From Stratiformator vulcanicus (GTDB lineage: Bacteria; Planctomycetota; Planctomycetia; Planctomycetales; Planctomycetaceae), in NCBI RefSeq assembly GCF_007744515.1, contig NZ_CP036268.1:3015712-3079711 (forward strand): 64,000 bases of DNA. The letters run 5' to 3'. Position 1 is the first letter of the stretch, and each line of letters opens with the position of its first letter. Shown here piece by piece: positions 37,594 through 47,682 of this stretch. A program made the position numbers and the translations under genes. Below the pieces are notes generated by a model, which made no database searches, was not told the origin of the DNA, and saw nothing but the letters and a program-made list of their open reading frames with translations.

Positions 37594-40500
37594 ATGACAC
37601 TCGCGGAACTTCTCGAAAAACAATTTCGGGCCGACCTCCGATTTCGGGGGGAAGCGTACGTCAAGACTGAACGGGTCGCGGTGCGCCGCGTCAAACCCGA
37701 TCAGGTCGAAATCACAGTGCGCGACGGCGAAGATCACTTCGTCCAGTTGGACCGCACCGGCGGCAAATTGAAGCAGCACTGCACCTGTCCGCAATTTCAA
37801 AAGCTGGGGCTATGTAAGCACGTTTGGGCAGCGATCGTGATGGTCGATGCCGAAAAATTGCTGACGGCTGACCCAAGGGCCGGACACGTCCCCCCCTTCG
37901 CCGCCGAGCCGGAAGAACCGGCTTACTTCCTGCCAGAAGAAGATGAGGACGAGGATTACAGTTCGATCCCTGCCTCCGCATTAATGCGGGAAGGGGCAGG
38001 CGAGACTTCGACCGGGACTGTCGTTCGCAAGCCGAAGCTCAAAGGCTGGGAACGAAAGTTCGTCGGGCTGATCGAAGAGTTCGAGCGGCCCGGCGGTTCT
38101 CGCGGTTCCGATTCGCGCGAGCGCGAAATCTTTTATGAGATCGACGAGGAAGCGACCCGCAAAGAGCAACTTCTTGTTCTGCAAATTTCCCAGCGGCAGC
38201 GACGGGTCAACGGCCAGTGGGGCAAACTCAAAGCCCTGCGGATGCGTCCGGGCGAAATGAATCAGCTGGAACATGAAGACGATCGCACGATCTTGTCCTA
38301 CCTGTTCGGCGGCACGCCCGATCGCTCGGATTGGGCCGCGCAGCGAACGGAATCGACCGCGGCGACGTCGAAGTTTCACGTGCCGCACGAGTTGAGCGTG
38401 CGACTGCTTCCCATGATTTGCCGCACCGGCCGACTCCGCTTCGCAGGGGCGTCCGAGAAGGGTCCCACTCTCTCGTGGGACGACAATCAACCTTGGGAAT
38501 TGACCGTCAAAGTCGAACGGTCGGCCGATGAGGACGAGTGGTTGCTCGGCGGCGAACTCGTACGTCAGGATGCGATCCGCTCGATCTCCGATGTCCGGGT
38601 GTTGATCCCCGGTGGATTGGTAATCGACGACGATAAAATCGCCATGCTGCGTGACTTTGAAGCGTTCGCGTGGGCGAAACTTCTTAATTCTGACGAAAAG
38701 GTAACCGTTCCCGACGGCGAGGAAGTCGCGCTGGTCGATCGGCTGCTCGATATGCCCGTTCTACCGCGACTCGATCTGCCCGAGGAATTGCACCTCAAAG
38801 AAGAGCGGGTCAAGCCTCGCCGGCAACTCACGGTTCGATCTCCCGGCGGCCCGGGGCCGCGCACCGATCGCCTTCTGGCCGCAGTCGAGTTCGTTTACGA
38901 CGGGGCCGTTATCTCCGGCACAAGTGACCGCTGGGCGATCGTGCAGCGCGAAAATGGTCGTTGTCTCGTGAGAGATGATGAGGTCGAATCGACCGCGTGG
39001 AATGAAGTCCTCGATGCGGGATTCCGTCGCCGACTCGACCATGGCGAGCAGGATGCGAATGTCGAAATCCTGTCGCGGGAATTGGGCAGTGCCGTCCGGA
39101 AGCTGGTCGAGATCAATTGGAATGTTCGAGCCGAAGGCAAGCCGGTCGCCAAGCCGTCGGAACTGTCGTTCCGCGTGGCCTCGGGCATCGACTGGTTCGA
39201 ACTTCATGCCGACGTCGATTTCGACGGACGAACCGCGCAGTTCCCGGAAATTTTGGCGGCCTTGGCCCGCGGCGACAGCACCGTGCGGCTAGACGACGGG
39301 TCGCTCGGAATTATCCCGGAAGCCTGGGCGGCGCAATTCGGGCTGCTGGCGGGAATCGGCGTCGCGCACGAAGATCACGTTCGCTTTTCTGCCAATCAGG
39401 TCGCGCTGCTCGATACGCTGCTTAGTCGGCAGGATTCGGTGGCCTATGACGATACCTTCCAATCTCTCAGCGACACATTCCGAAACTTCGACGGAATTAA
39501 GGCAGTCACAGAGCCGTCCGGCTTCGGCGGAGAACTGCGGCCCTATCAGCGGGATGGTCTGAGCTGGCTGACATTCTTGGAGCAATTTCAACTCGGCGGC
39601 TGCCTGGCCGACGACATGGGTTTGGGAAAAACAGTGCAACTGCTGGCTCACTTGGAAGCCCGCCGCCGCACTAAGGAGAAAAGCAAAGAAAAGCTGCCCC
39701 GACCGTCGATCGTCGTCGTTCCCAAATCACTCTTGTTTAACTGGTTGCAGGAAGCGGAGCGATTCACGCCGGACATGCAGACGCTCGAATACACCGGCAG
39801 CGATCGTCACGATCTGGTTGAAGAATTTGCGGCGACCGACCTCGTCGTCACGACCTACGGCACACTTCGCCGCGACATCATGCGGCTTAAAGATTTCGAC
39901 TTCGACTATGTGGTGCTCGATGAAGCCCAAACAATTAAGAATTCGAATTCTCAAATTGCGAAGGCGTCTCGCCTCTTAAAATCTCGACACCGACTCGCAC
40001 TGAGCGGCACGCCGATCGAAAACCATCTGGGCGATCTCTGGTCGATCTTCGAGTTCTTGAATCCGGGCATGCTCGGACGCAGCCGATTGTTTAAATCGAA
40101 CACTGCTGACGAAGCCGACGCGAAATCACGGGAATTATTGGCTCGCGCACTGAAGCCGTTTATTCTTCGGCGAACGAAATCGCAAGTTGCCCGCGATCTG
40201 CCTGAAAAATCAGAGCAGGTTCTCACCTGCGATATGGGACCCGAACAGCAAACGATCTACAACGATTTGCGCGAACACTATCGCGCGTCGCTGCTCGGTC
40301 GAGTCAAAAAAGACGGTCTTTCGAAGTCTCGAATGCACGTTCTTGAAGCGTTGCTTCGGTTGCGGCAGGCGGCATGTCACCCCTCGCTTCTAGGCGAAGG
40401 TGACCCGTCGCAGGAATCGGCGAAAATTGACCTGCTGATGCCAAAGCTCGAGGAACTGATCGACGAAGGGCACAAAGCGCTGATCTTCTCGCAGTTCACC

Positions 40501-40923
40501 AGCATGCTCAGCGTCGTGCGGCATCACCTCGACGAGCGCGGCTTTAAATATGAATATCTCGACGGCCAGACGCGCGACCGCGAAGCCCGGGTTAAACGTT
40601 TTCAGGATGATCCTACGACTCCACTATTCTTAATCAGCCTCAAGGCCGGCGGCCTCGGATTGAACCTGACCGCGGCCGATTACGTGTTTCTTTTGGATCC
40701 GTGGTGGAACCCCGCCGTTGAATCTCAGGCGATCGACCGCGCTCACCGACTCGGTCAGCAGCGACGCGTTTTCGCTTATCGCTTAATCGTCCGCGGGACG
40801 GTCGAAGAGAAAATAGCGGCGTTGCAGAATCAAAAGCGAGAGCTGGCCGAGGCGCTGCTCGAAGAAAAACGAGGCGGACTTGGCGACCTCACCCTCGACG
40901 ATATCGACCTGCTGCTGTCTTAA
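37594..40923 (+). CDS. SWIM zinc finger SNF2-family helicase
   Basis: 1109 residues from ATG 37594; a TTG 72 nt upstream is less likely. N-terminal SWIM finger CxC...CxH (Cys63, Cys65, Cys74, His76: QHCTCPQFQKLGLCKHVW). A long middle region holds an HepA-like accessory domain. The C-terminal SNF2 ATPase has the Walker A motif DDMGLGKT (about 673-680), DEAQ box (about 775, LDEAQTIKN), SGTPIENHLGDLWSIF, and helicase motifs V-VI (SLKAGGLGLNLTAAD, QAIDRAHRLGQ). Bacterial members remodel nucleoprotein or recycle RNA polymerase. No partner gene suggests a defence system. Confidence 0.93.
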   Translation: MTLAELLEKQFRADLRFRGEAYVKTERVAVRRVKPDQVEITVRDGEDHFVQLDRTGGKLKQHCTCPQFQKLGLCKHVWAAIVMVDAEKLLTADPRAGHVPPFAAEPEEPAYFLPEEDEDEDYSSIPASALMREGAGETSTGTVVRKPKLKGWERKFVGLIEEFERPGGSRGSDSREREIFYEIDEEATRKEQLLVLQISQRQRRVNGQWGKLKALRMRPGEMNQLEHEDDRTILSYLFGGTPDRSDWAAQRTESTAATSKFHVPHELSVRLLPMICRTGRLRFAGASEKGPTLSWDDNQPWELTVKVERSADEDEWLLGGELVRQDAIRSISDVRVLIPGGLVIDDDKIAMLRDFEAFAWAKLLNSDEKVTVPDGEEVALVDRLLDMPVLPRLDLPEELHLKEERVKPRRQLTVRSPGGPGPRTDRLLAAVEFVYDGAVISGTSDRWAIVQRENGRCLVRDDEVESTAWNEVLDAGFRRRLDHGEQDANVEILSRELGSAVRKLVEINWNVRAEGKPVAKPSELSFRVASGIDWFELHADVDFDGRTAQFPEILAALARGDSTVRLDDGSLGIIPEAWAAQFGLLAGIGVAHEDHVRFSANQVALLDTLLSRQDSVAYDDTFQSLSDTFRNFDGIKAVTEPSGFGGELRPYQRDGLSWLTFLEQFQLGGCLADDMGLGKTVQLLAHLEARRRTKEKSKEKLPRPSIVVVPKSLLFNWLQEAERFTPDMQTLEYTGSDRHDLVEEFAATDLVVTTYGTLRRDIMRLKDFDFDYVVLDEAQTIKNSNSQIAKASRLLKSRHRLALSGTPIENHLGDLWSIFEFLNPGMLGRSRLFKSNTADEADAKSRELLARALKPFILRRTKSQVARDLPEKSEQVLTCDMGPEQQTIYNDLREHYRASLLGRVKKDGLSKSRMHVLEALLRLRQAACHPSLLGEGDPSQESAKIDLLMPKLEELIDEGHKALIFSQFTSMLSVVRHHLDERGFKYEYLDGQTRDREARVKRFQDDPTTPLFLISLKAGGLGLNLTAADYVFLLDPWWNPAVESQAIDRAHRLGQQRRVFAYRLIVRGTVEEKIAALQNQKRELAEALLEEKRGGLGDLTLDDIDLLLS

Positions 40924-40948
40924 TTTTCGACACAACGAGCGCCCCCCT

Positions 40949-40974
40949 ACAAGCCCGCAGCGCAAGCAAGGGAT
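40949..40974 (-). repeat. Dispersed intergenic repeat, copy 5
   Basis: 26 bp (ACAAGCCCGCAGCGC then AAGCAAGGGAT) between convergent genes. It is the reverse complement of copies 1 and 2 with 3 and 1 mismatches respectively. Confidence 0.65.
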
Positions 40975-41041
40975 ACCGTCGTAAGCCTCGCCACGCTCTT
41001 TCAGAAATGAGCGTGCCGCACAAATCAACAGGCGAGGGCTT

Positions 41042-44000
41042 CTAGCGGCGACGGCTCCCCGAATTCGACGAGGGGCGACCGTCTAGCGCATTACGCAGCC
41101 GCCGCATTGCGGTGTCGAGTGCGGGGGCCGCGACGACCCGAGCGGTCGGCGTTTCGACCTGCCCGCGTACTTGAATTCCGACCCACCCATTGGTGGCGCT
41201 CCGCATGAGCGTGTCAATAATCGGGATTGTCACTCGGCTCCGCGGCAACGTTGAAAAGAAGTCGAGCTTCAACTGTTCCTCGTATGTTGCCGTTCCGCGC
41301 CCGCGAAAGCTGACCGCGTCGCCGACCATGTCGATCTTGTCAAAAATAAATTTTTCGTCGTCCATCCGGAAATCAAAGAATGCGTAATTAAATGCCGTGC
41401 GGTCCGGTTTGGCAAAGTTCAAAACGTTGAAGAGTTGGGCGAAGACCGGCAATTCGTAAAGTGCGGCCGGACTTATTTTGACCTGACCACGGCCGACCAT
41501 GCCTCGCTCAAGCAGCGCTTCTCCACGGACATTGGTCCATCCATTCATGACGCCTTCGAGGTTTTGTGCGCCGGAGAGGTATTCCGCCGCGTATTTCTCG
41601 AGCCGACCGCCGGAAACCTCCGTGCGGACTTGATAGGGATAGTTGTTGATCGCCTCCAACTTCGCATCAACCGTCACGACACCGCCGATAAATTCGCCGG
41701 CAATCCGTTCCGAAGTGGGGACGGAAGCAGGACGACGAGCAGAGAAGAGCTTGGGACTACCGGCGATGAAAACACCATCGGCATATCGGAACGGACCGCG
41801 GCAATTCTTAATAACGTGCTCCAGCGAGGTGACCTTACGCAGTTCGACTGCGCCGACGACGTCGGCATCCGACCCGTCATAAGTTCCCCGGCAACGGACC
41901 CGACCGGAAGCATTCAACAAGTCGATTCCGGCCGTAAAGTCGGTCCCCTCGAAATCAGAAACGAAATCCCATGCCGCAGTGACCGGACCATCCGCCTGTT
42001 CGGTCCCGCGCAGCTCGAGAAAATCGAACGTCAGGTCGATCACTCCTCGCGGATTAAGCGAATCAATTAAATCTTTCAAAGTCGGTGCGATCGCCCTGCG
42101 AAAGCGAGCCCCGGCAACAAACCCGTCGATCGATAATTGGTTAAACCTCAGTCGCCAGGTGTCGTCACGTTCTGCGACAACACTACCATGGCCGGTCAAT
42201 CGTGCGTCGTCGTGCCAGCCGACAAACTCACTCACGCTTATCTTATCGTCGGCATACGAGAGCGATGCTTGAATTTGTTCGATCTCGTAGGGGAATTCGC
42301 GATGCAAAATACGTCCGTCGGTAAGGCGAACGGAATCGAGCTCGACTATGGGATCTGTGCCCGGTTGCCAACTCACTTTTCCGGCCACATCGACCCATCC
42401 ACTGGGTCGTAGAACATCCCAGCGTTCCTTCAGGAACTGTGGAATCGCCGCCCTTAAATCACGGTCGAGGGCCATATGGTCGGCCCAAACCTCTAAATTC
42501 AGTAAGTCGGTACCGTCAGATTTGACCATGCTGCCCTTGCCCCGAATCACGGTCGGACCGTGACGCCCCGACACGTTGGCAAACGCCCAATTGTCTGTGA
42601 CGGAGTCGAATCGCACATGCCCCTTGATTTCTTCGACCCGATAGGGGAAATGCTCGAAATTTGCGGAAGCCGACTGCATTGCAATATCGAGCACCCACTG
42701 TAGCGGCGCCTTGTTGATCGGCGGGCGATAGTAACGCAAACGAACATCACCGCGACCTGCCAAGCCGAGAGAAGTTAACGTCTTACGGACTTCAGGATTA
42801 CAGGCGTCGTAAACCTGCTGCGTCAGTGCGGCCGAATTGGCATCGATCTGAATCGCCGCCTCTACCGGCTTTCCGACGTTGAGCACAACACCTTTTAACT
42901 TTAATCGTGTCGACCCGCCTTTGCCCTCGAAATCCAAATCGAGTCGATCTTTGCCCCGTTGCGTCATCGTCCCTCGAATATCCGTAACCGGATGCGGGAA
43001 GGGCTCGGGCAACGCAGTCATCCCCTTGGCGGTTCCCACGAAGTTTTGAGCCTTCCACAAACCCTGCGACGTTTTAATGAGGTCAACTCGGAAGTCAGCC
43101 AGACCGTCGGGTCGAATCTTCTCCAGGAGATTTCGGAGTTTCCGGGGCGTCCGGCGAACTTGATCGGGTCCGAATCGCACATCGGTTCCGGAAACCACGA
43201 GGTGACCGTGACTGTCGCCATATCGATACTCACCATTAACGTCGACAATGGCGTCGCCATCTCGACCTGTTAAATTTTTCACCGTGATGCCGCCGTTGTC
43301 GGCAACAATTTGTCCGGTTAAGCGTTCCAAAGAAATCGGCAACATTGGGTTATTAATCAGACCATCTTTAAGGTCGGCAAGGACGCGATACCCGACCGGC
43401 CCGCCTGATGTCGTTTGACCGACTTCAAAATTGACGCCCAGCTTGACTGCAACGCCGAAGTCAGGCGTCTTCCGAACCCCAACAGAGTCCGGCGACGATT
43501 GCTCGAAACGCTGCTCAGATTGATCGCCGACGGGTCGCTGCATCAAGTCTTCAACTGTTGGCGCGGAATCGTCAGTTAAGGTTGACGACCCATACGACTC
43601 GGCATCCGAAATAAACGCGTTCGCATCCTCGGAACGGCTGACCGTCCGGAAGGGCATCTGATGCGAGCTTGCCTTGGGTTCGTAAGTTTCGCCTTCGACG
43701 TATTGGACACCGTCCGGGTTAATTTGTTTGGTGATGCCGTCCACCCGCTCCTGAATATTGCCGGAACTGGCCAGCAGGAATCCGGCCAACTCGCCCGACG
43801 TATCGACGCCGTCAATGTTTCCGCTGAGATTCCATGTTCGTCGTTCAAAGTCGAATCGCCCCGTGACTCGGCACTGCGACCCGCCTTCGATGTTCGTCAA
43901 TCCTTGAAGCACGTACTGCTTTTTGCCGTCCGGGATGAGCTGCAGGTTCGCTCCCGAAATCCGCAACGACAGCGGTTCGCTATCCCCGGGCTGCTCCAAA

Positions 44001-44476
44001 TTCACGGTGATGACGGCATCTTCAATCAGCCACTCCGGGCTCGCCCGATCCGCGTGCTGCAGTTTGGGCGGAAACAGGTCGGAGATCGTCCATTGCCCCG
44101 CGATCGAACGAGTCAGATTGATTTGCGGACTGATGACTTTAATTCGGCGAACGTCGACTCGGCGATGCTCAATTAATTCGTCTCGATCGATCGAAATCAG
44201 CAATTCGGGGATTTGCACGATCGGCATCGCATCAGATGACGACTGCGACAGCGTCAGGCTTCGCAACGTGATCGAGCTCTGCCAGTCAAAATGAGCGGCA
44301 TCGAGATCAATGACGACCTCGGGAAAGATTTCTGATAGGCCGCTCCGCGCTTCGGCCAGCAACATGTTGTCAAAGCGCGACCGAAACCAAGCGAACCCGA
44401 TCGCCGCGGCGATCGCGCCGAACACGACAAGAATGACCATCCAGCGAAAGGTCCGGCGGAGGAAAGTCGCGTTCAT
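41042..44476 (-). CDS. AsmA-like large membrane-anchored protein
   Basis: 1144 residues. One N-terminal membrane helix (about 12-31, WMVILVVFGAIAAAIGFAWF) is followed by a very long repetitive beta-rich body typical of AsmA/TamB-type proteins (LRSLTLSQSSS, strand-turn repeats, GRGTATYEEQLKLDFFSTLPRS near the C-terminus). AsmA-like proteins bridge inner and outer membrane for lipid transport. Residues 200-320 form a Gln/Ser-rich insertion. The start overlaps the stop of the upstream glycosyltransferase by 4 nt (ATGA), so the two are coupled. The C-terminal Arg/Ser tail is odd. Confidence 0.85.
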   Translation of the reverse strand: MNATFLRRTFRWMVILVVFGAIAAAIGFAWFRSRFDNMLLAEARSGLSEIFPEVVIDLDAAHFDWQSSITLRSLTLSQSSSDAMPIVQIPELLISIDRDELIEHRRVDVRRIKVISPQINLTRSIAGQWTISDLFPPKLQHADRASPEWLIEDAVITVNLEQPGDSEPLSLRISGANLQLIPDGKKQYVLQGLTNIEGGSQCRVTGRFDFERRTWNLSGNIDGVDTSGELAGFLLASSGNIQERVDGITKQINPDGVQYVEGETYEPKASSHQMPFRTVSRSEDANAFISDAESYGSSTLTDDSAPTVEDLMQRPVGDQSEQRFEQSSPDSVGVRKTPDFGVAVKLGVNFEVGQTTSGGPVGYRVLADLKDGLINNPMLPISLERLTGQIVADNGGITVKNLTGRDGDAIVDVNGEYRYGDSHGHLVVSGTDVRFGPDQVRRTPRKLRNLLEKIRPDGLADFRVDLIKTSQGLWKAQNFVGTAKGMTALPEPFPHPVTDIRGTMTQRGKDRLDLDFEGKGGSTRLKLKGVVLNVGKPVEAAIQIDANSAALTQQVYDACNPEVRKTLTSLGLAGRGDVRLRYYRPPINKAPLQWVLDIAMQSASANFEHFPYRVEEIKGHVRFDSVTDNWAFANVSGRHGPTVIRGKGSMVKSDGTDLLNLEVWADHMALDRDLRAAIPQFLKERWDVLRPSGWVDVAGKVSWQPGTDPIVELDSVRLTDGRILHREFPYEIEQIQASLSYADDKISVSEFVGWHDDARLTGHGSVVAERDDTWRLRFNQLSIDGFVAGARFRRAIAPTLKDLIDSLNPRGVIDLTFDFLELRGTEQADGPVTAAWDFVSDFEGTDFTAGIDLLNASGRVRCRGTYDGSDADVVGAVELRKVTSLEHVIKNCRGPFRYADGVFIAGSPKLFSARRPASVPTSERIAGEFIGGVVTVDAKLEAINNYPYQVRTEVSGGRLEKYAAEYLSGAQNLEGVMNGWTNVRGEALLERGMVGRGQVKISPAALYELPVFAQLFNVLNFAKPDRTAFNYAFFDFRMDDEKFIFDKIDMVGDAVSFRGRGTATYEEQLKLDFFSTLPRSRVTIPIIDTLMRSATNGWVGIQVRGQVETPTARVVAAPALDTAMRRLRNALDGRPSSNSGSRRR

Positions 44477-45741
44477 GAGACTGACTCCGCACGAGACGCA
44501 AGGGTCATCCGAGATCGGTCGATGGCCGCGAGCATGCCGGCCGCAGAGAGGATCAACAGCGGATATTCAGCCGGTACGCGGTAGCGCAACGACCCGACGA
44601 AAACCAAATGGACCGCAGCGAAGAACAAGACGGGAAGTAGCGACACGGCTAGCGTTGCAATGCGTTTCCGCATCAACCAGGCACCGAGACCGGCTGCCAG
44701 CATTACGATCGATTCGAACAACCCGACCGTGACGGCAACCAGCGGGTGGCCGACCTCACTCGCCGCGGGCCATGGGCGCCAAAATCGCAATTGCTTCGCA
44801 ACCGCCAGCGTGGCGGTCCTGAGTGGGTGGGACTTTGCGTACTCGACTGCCCGCTTCCGATAGGCCTGATCGACCTCGTACTCGCTCATCTGTGCGGAGA
44901 GCCGGTCCCGATCGAAAAACCGCATGTCGCTCGCGCCCGTTGCCTCGGGGTTGAGGCCATCATAGAGGCTCGGTCCGGCCCACAGGGTCGTCGGGACGAT
45001 TCGCCCGCCCGTGACAATCCAATTTCGCCAAATCCAAGGTGCAAAGAGCGAACTGAACCCGACAAATGAGGCGACGACAGCACCGTAGGTCTTCTTGCGG
45101 CCGAAGCCGTTCACGATCGCCAGAACCGCCACCATTCCGATGACGGGGAACCAAGTTGGCCGCGCAAACGTCGCCGCGGCATGAGTAAAGCCGGCCAGCA
45201 GGCCATTCCAAAGACAGATGAGAGTCGACGCATCGGATTTGATCGACCGGATCAGGTCGAGCGAGAAGCCGACCGCGAAGATCATGAAGAAGGCAAACAG
45301 TGTTTCCGACAGAATTAAAACCGTTTGCCCAATGAACAGCGGTGAGATGGCCGCCAGCCCCGTTGCGGCCAAAGCCGTTCTGCGATCAACGACTTTCAGA
45401 GCCAGCCAATACAGCCCACCGACGGCCGCCGTACCGACGAAGGCCAACAGCACGCGAGCGAACAGAATCGAGTCACCCGCGATGGAGCGCGACAGAGCCA
45501 ACAAGAGCGGAAACCCCGGCATACGATGTACACGCCGCGGCGGATCGTAAATCGCGTAGTCTGAACCGTTTACGATAGCACCGCCGAGTCGCCAATAGCC
45601 GTCGGCATCCCCGGCGACGAGGAATTGTCGGCCTTCCGTTTGCGAAACGACGGCATCGACCGCGACCGCTGCCACAAGCCGGAGCGTGAGCGCGACGAGG
45701 AGGAGGACGCAGAGCGGTCCGTGTGCGAGAAGACGGCGCAT
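44473..45741 (-). CDS. Glycosyltransferase family 39-like integral membrane protein
   Basis: 422 residues with about ten membrane helices. The first periplasmic loop carries an acidic DADGYW motif and PPRRVHRMPGFPLLLAL, as in GT-C enzymes such as PMT/ArnT that use polyprenyl-phosphate sugars. Short for the family, lacking the large C-terminal domain. Coupled (4-nt overlap) to the AsmA-like gene, so both may act on an envelope glycolipid; this is inference. Confidence 0.78.
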   Translation of the reverse strand: MRRLLAHGPLCVLLLVALTLRLVAAVAVDAVVSQTEGRQFLVAGDADGYWRLGGAIVNGSDYAIYDPPRRVHRMPGFPLLLALSRSIAGDSILFARVLLAFVGTAAVGGLYWLALKVVDRRTALAATGLAAISPLFIGQTVLILSETLFAFFMIFAVGFSLDLIRSIKSDASTLICLWNGLLAGFTHAAATFARPTWFPVIGMVAVLAIVNGFGRKKTYGAVVASFVGFSSLFAPWIWRNWIVTGGRIVPTTLWAGPSLYDGLNPEATGASDMRFFDRDRLSAQMSEYEVDQAYRKRAVEYAKSHPLRTATLAVAKQLRFWRPWPAASEVGHPLVAVTVGLFESIVMLAAGLGAWLMRKRIATLAVSLLPVLFFAAVHLVFVGSLRYRVPAEYPLLILSAAGMLAAIDRSRMTLASRAESVS

Positions 45742-45881
45742 ATCTGAACATTCGGCCCGAGGAGGGGCCGGAATCGTAGAATCCGCCGCGACCTACGGTC
45801 AATACGGCATCTCTGCGTGAGCAGAACCCAACGCCTTGAGACGTTGCGGCAACCGGCACAGACCAGATACCCATCCGAGCA

Positions 45882-46340
45882 TCAGACGGTGGATCGCGCC
45901 GCAACCTCCGGAACCTGATCGAGCTTCTCAATCCGGGTCGCGTGACGTCCGCCTTCGAATTGGGTCGAAAGCCACTGATCGATGGCGGCGAGGACGGTTT
46001 CCTGATCGATCATTCGCTGGCCGATCGAAATCATGTTCGCATCGTTATGCTGCCGCGCTAGGACCGCTGTCTCGATATTCCAAACCAACGCGCAACGGAT
46101 GCCACGAACACGGTTGGCCGCCATCGCTTCGCCGTTCCCCGAGCCCCCCAGAACCACTCCGCGCTCACATTCGCCGCTCGCGACCGCGACTGCCGCGGGG
46201 AAAATAAAGTCGGGATAATCGACCGGCTCGCTGGAGTCAGTGCCGAAATCCACCAACTCATACCCGAGTTCTTCGAGGTGCTTGGTGATCAAGAGTTTGT
46301 ACTCAAAGCCCGCGTGGTCCGAGGCGATTGCTATTTTCAT
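45882..46340 (-). CDS. rpiB: Ribose-5-phosphate isomerase B, Glu-type
   Basis: Interconverts ribose-5-P and ribulose-5-P. About 152 residues from ATG 46340 (MKIAIASDHAGFEYK, the family N-terminus); the upstream extension is not family-like. The active-site loop reads GGSGNGEAMAAN with Glu71 where E. coli-type RpiB has Cys in ICGTGIG. This is the mycobacterial type, where Glu is the catalytic base. The loop CALVWNIETAVLARQHNDANMISIG also matches that group. It lies in the same-strand run with the MBL and membrane genes. Confidence 0.93.
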   Translation of the reverse strand: MKIAIASDHAGFEYKLLITKHLEELGYELVDFGTDSSEPVDYPDFIFPAAVAVASGECERGVVLGGSGNGEAMAANRVRGIRCALVWNIETAVLARQHNDANMISIGQRMIDQETVLAAIDQWLSTQFEGGRHATRIEKLDQVPEVAARSTV

Positions 46341-46501
46341 GCGGTCACTTGGCGGAGACGGCTCGTCGGATGGGATTTCGTCAGGGATGCTCATGGCCAG
46401 AAGCCATGATTCGAGTAGATCAACGCTTATCTGACTCTGACTGCCGGAAATCTGCAAGAAGAGAATCGCCAGAAATCAGTTCGCACACTGACTCGGCACG
46501 A

Positions 46502-47278
46502 TTAAAAAGCGATTCGGAGACCGTCGTAGGCCAGTTCGACCCCATTTGGTAAGCGACGATTTGTTTCCTCGTGCTCCATCTCGGCAGAGATATGGGTGAG
46601 AAACGCACGCCGAGGGCTGACCCGTTCGATCACTTCCAGTGCTTGATCGATCGTGAAATGCGTGGGGTGAGGTCGATCACGCAACGCGCCGAGCACGAGC
46701 GTGTCGAGCCCTTCCAACAGCGGCCAAGACTGCTCGGGAATCTCACTGACGTCGGTGCAGAAGGCGACATCGCCGAAGCGAAACCCCAGCACCGGAAGCC
46801 GTCCGTGCAGCAGCCGAATCGGTTGTACGGACACGCCGAGCAACTCGAAGGGTTCCAACGCGACCCGGCGGAAGGCGAACTTCGGAATGGCAAATCGGTG
46901 AGCCGGTGGCGTGTCCGCGCTAAAAGCGTAGTTGAACGACTGTCGGATTTGCTCCTCAACCGGTTCCTCACAAAGCAGCTCGACGGGAGCCTCGAGTTTG
47001 AAGCCGCAAATCCGAAGGTCGTCGAGGCCAAAAATGTGGTCGGCGTGAGAATGGGTGAAAAGCGCCGCATGGACGATTGGAATCCGCTCTCTCGTCAATT
47101 GGATGCGAAGTTCCGGCGGGGTATCGACGACAAAGTTTCCGTAGGGTGCCGGGACGAACACGCTCGTGCGAGTCCGATTGTTCTTCGGATTGTCCGATAG
47201 GCACGCGTCGGTTTCACAACCGATCGCCGGTGTCCCCACGCTCGAACCGCTGCCAAGTACGATCAGTTCTCGCTTCAT
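46502..47278 (-). CDS. MBL-fold metallohydrolase, PhnP/phosphodiesterase-like
   Basis: About 258 residues from ATG 47278 (MKRELIVLGSGSSVGTPAIGC); an ATG six codons earlier is an alternative. The metal-binding signature THSHADHIFGLDDL is intact, with further ligands in LPVLGFRFGDVAFCTDVSE and AFLTHISAEMEHEE. It resembles PhnP-type phosphoribosyl cyclic phosphodiesterase and related enzymes. No phosphonate genes are near, so the substrate is uncertain. Confidence 0.87.
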   Translation of the reverse strand: MKRELIVLGSGSSVGTPAIGCETDACLSDNPKNNRTRTSVFVPAPYGNFVVDTPPELRIQLTRERIPIVHAALFTHSHADHIFGLDDLRICGFKLEAPVELLCEEPVEEQIRQSFNYAFSADTPPAHRFAIPKFAFRRVALEPFELLGVSVQPIRLLHGRLPVLGFRFGDVAFCTDVSEIPEQSWPLLEGLDTLVLGALRDRPHPTHFTIDQALEVIERVSPRRAFLTHISAEMEHEETNRRLPNGVELAYDGLRIAF

Positions 47279-47296
47279 AGCTTGAGCGAATTCCAT

Positions 47297-47656
47297 TTGG
47301 AAGTAGCGGGTTCCGCCGACGTTGCTGAAAAGCCGACGTTAATGAAATGTCAGTCGGTGCGATTCGTTGCGATGGGGTGAGCATAGGGGGAGGAGCCTTG
47401 AAGACAACCGATCGGCCACTCCGTGTGTTCGCCGGTGTCGGGGACTCTCGAGATCACTAATCGACGGACCCAGTTCGGGTATTGCCCGCCAATCGGCTTC
47501 AGCCATGGCCTTGCAGGGAAATCGCCTAAAGTACGAACAACCAGTGCCCGCTATTTCGGCGGCATTGGCATCGCCCATTTCTCACGGGACGCTTGGCAAC
47601 GGCGCAACCGCTTACAAATTATTGCTTTAAGAATTTCGCACTGCGTTGAGGCGGAC
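47297..47656. other. Intergenic region upstream of the sigma-54 element
   Basis: About 360 bp with no ORF that has family features or a good ribosome site. It would hold upstream activator sites for an enhancer-binding protein, but I cannot identify a palindromic site by eye. Confidence 0.4.
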
Positions 47657-47672
47657 TGGCACACATTCTGCA
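47657..47672 (+). promoter_or_regulatory. Sigma-54 (RpoN) promoter
   Basis: TGGCAC-N5-CTGCA: TGGCAC at 47657-47662, then CTGCA at 47668-47672, versus consensus TGGCAC-N5-TTGCA, one mismatch. GG and GC are exactly 10 nt apart. The expected start of transcription is about 47683. Confidence 0.75.
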
Positions 47673-47682
47673 TTACCTACAA

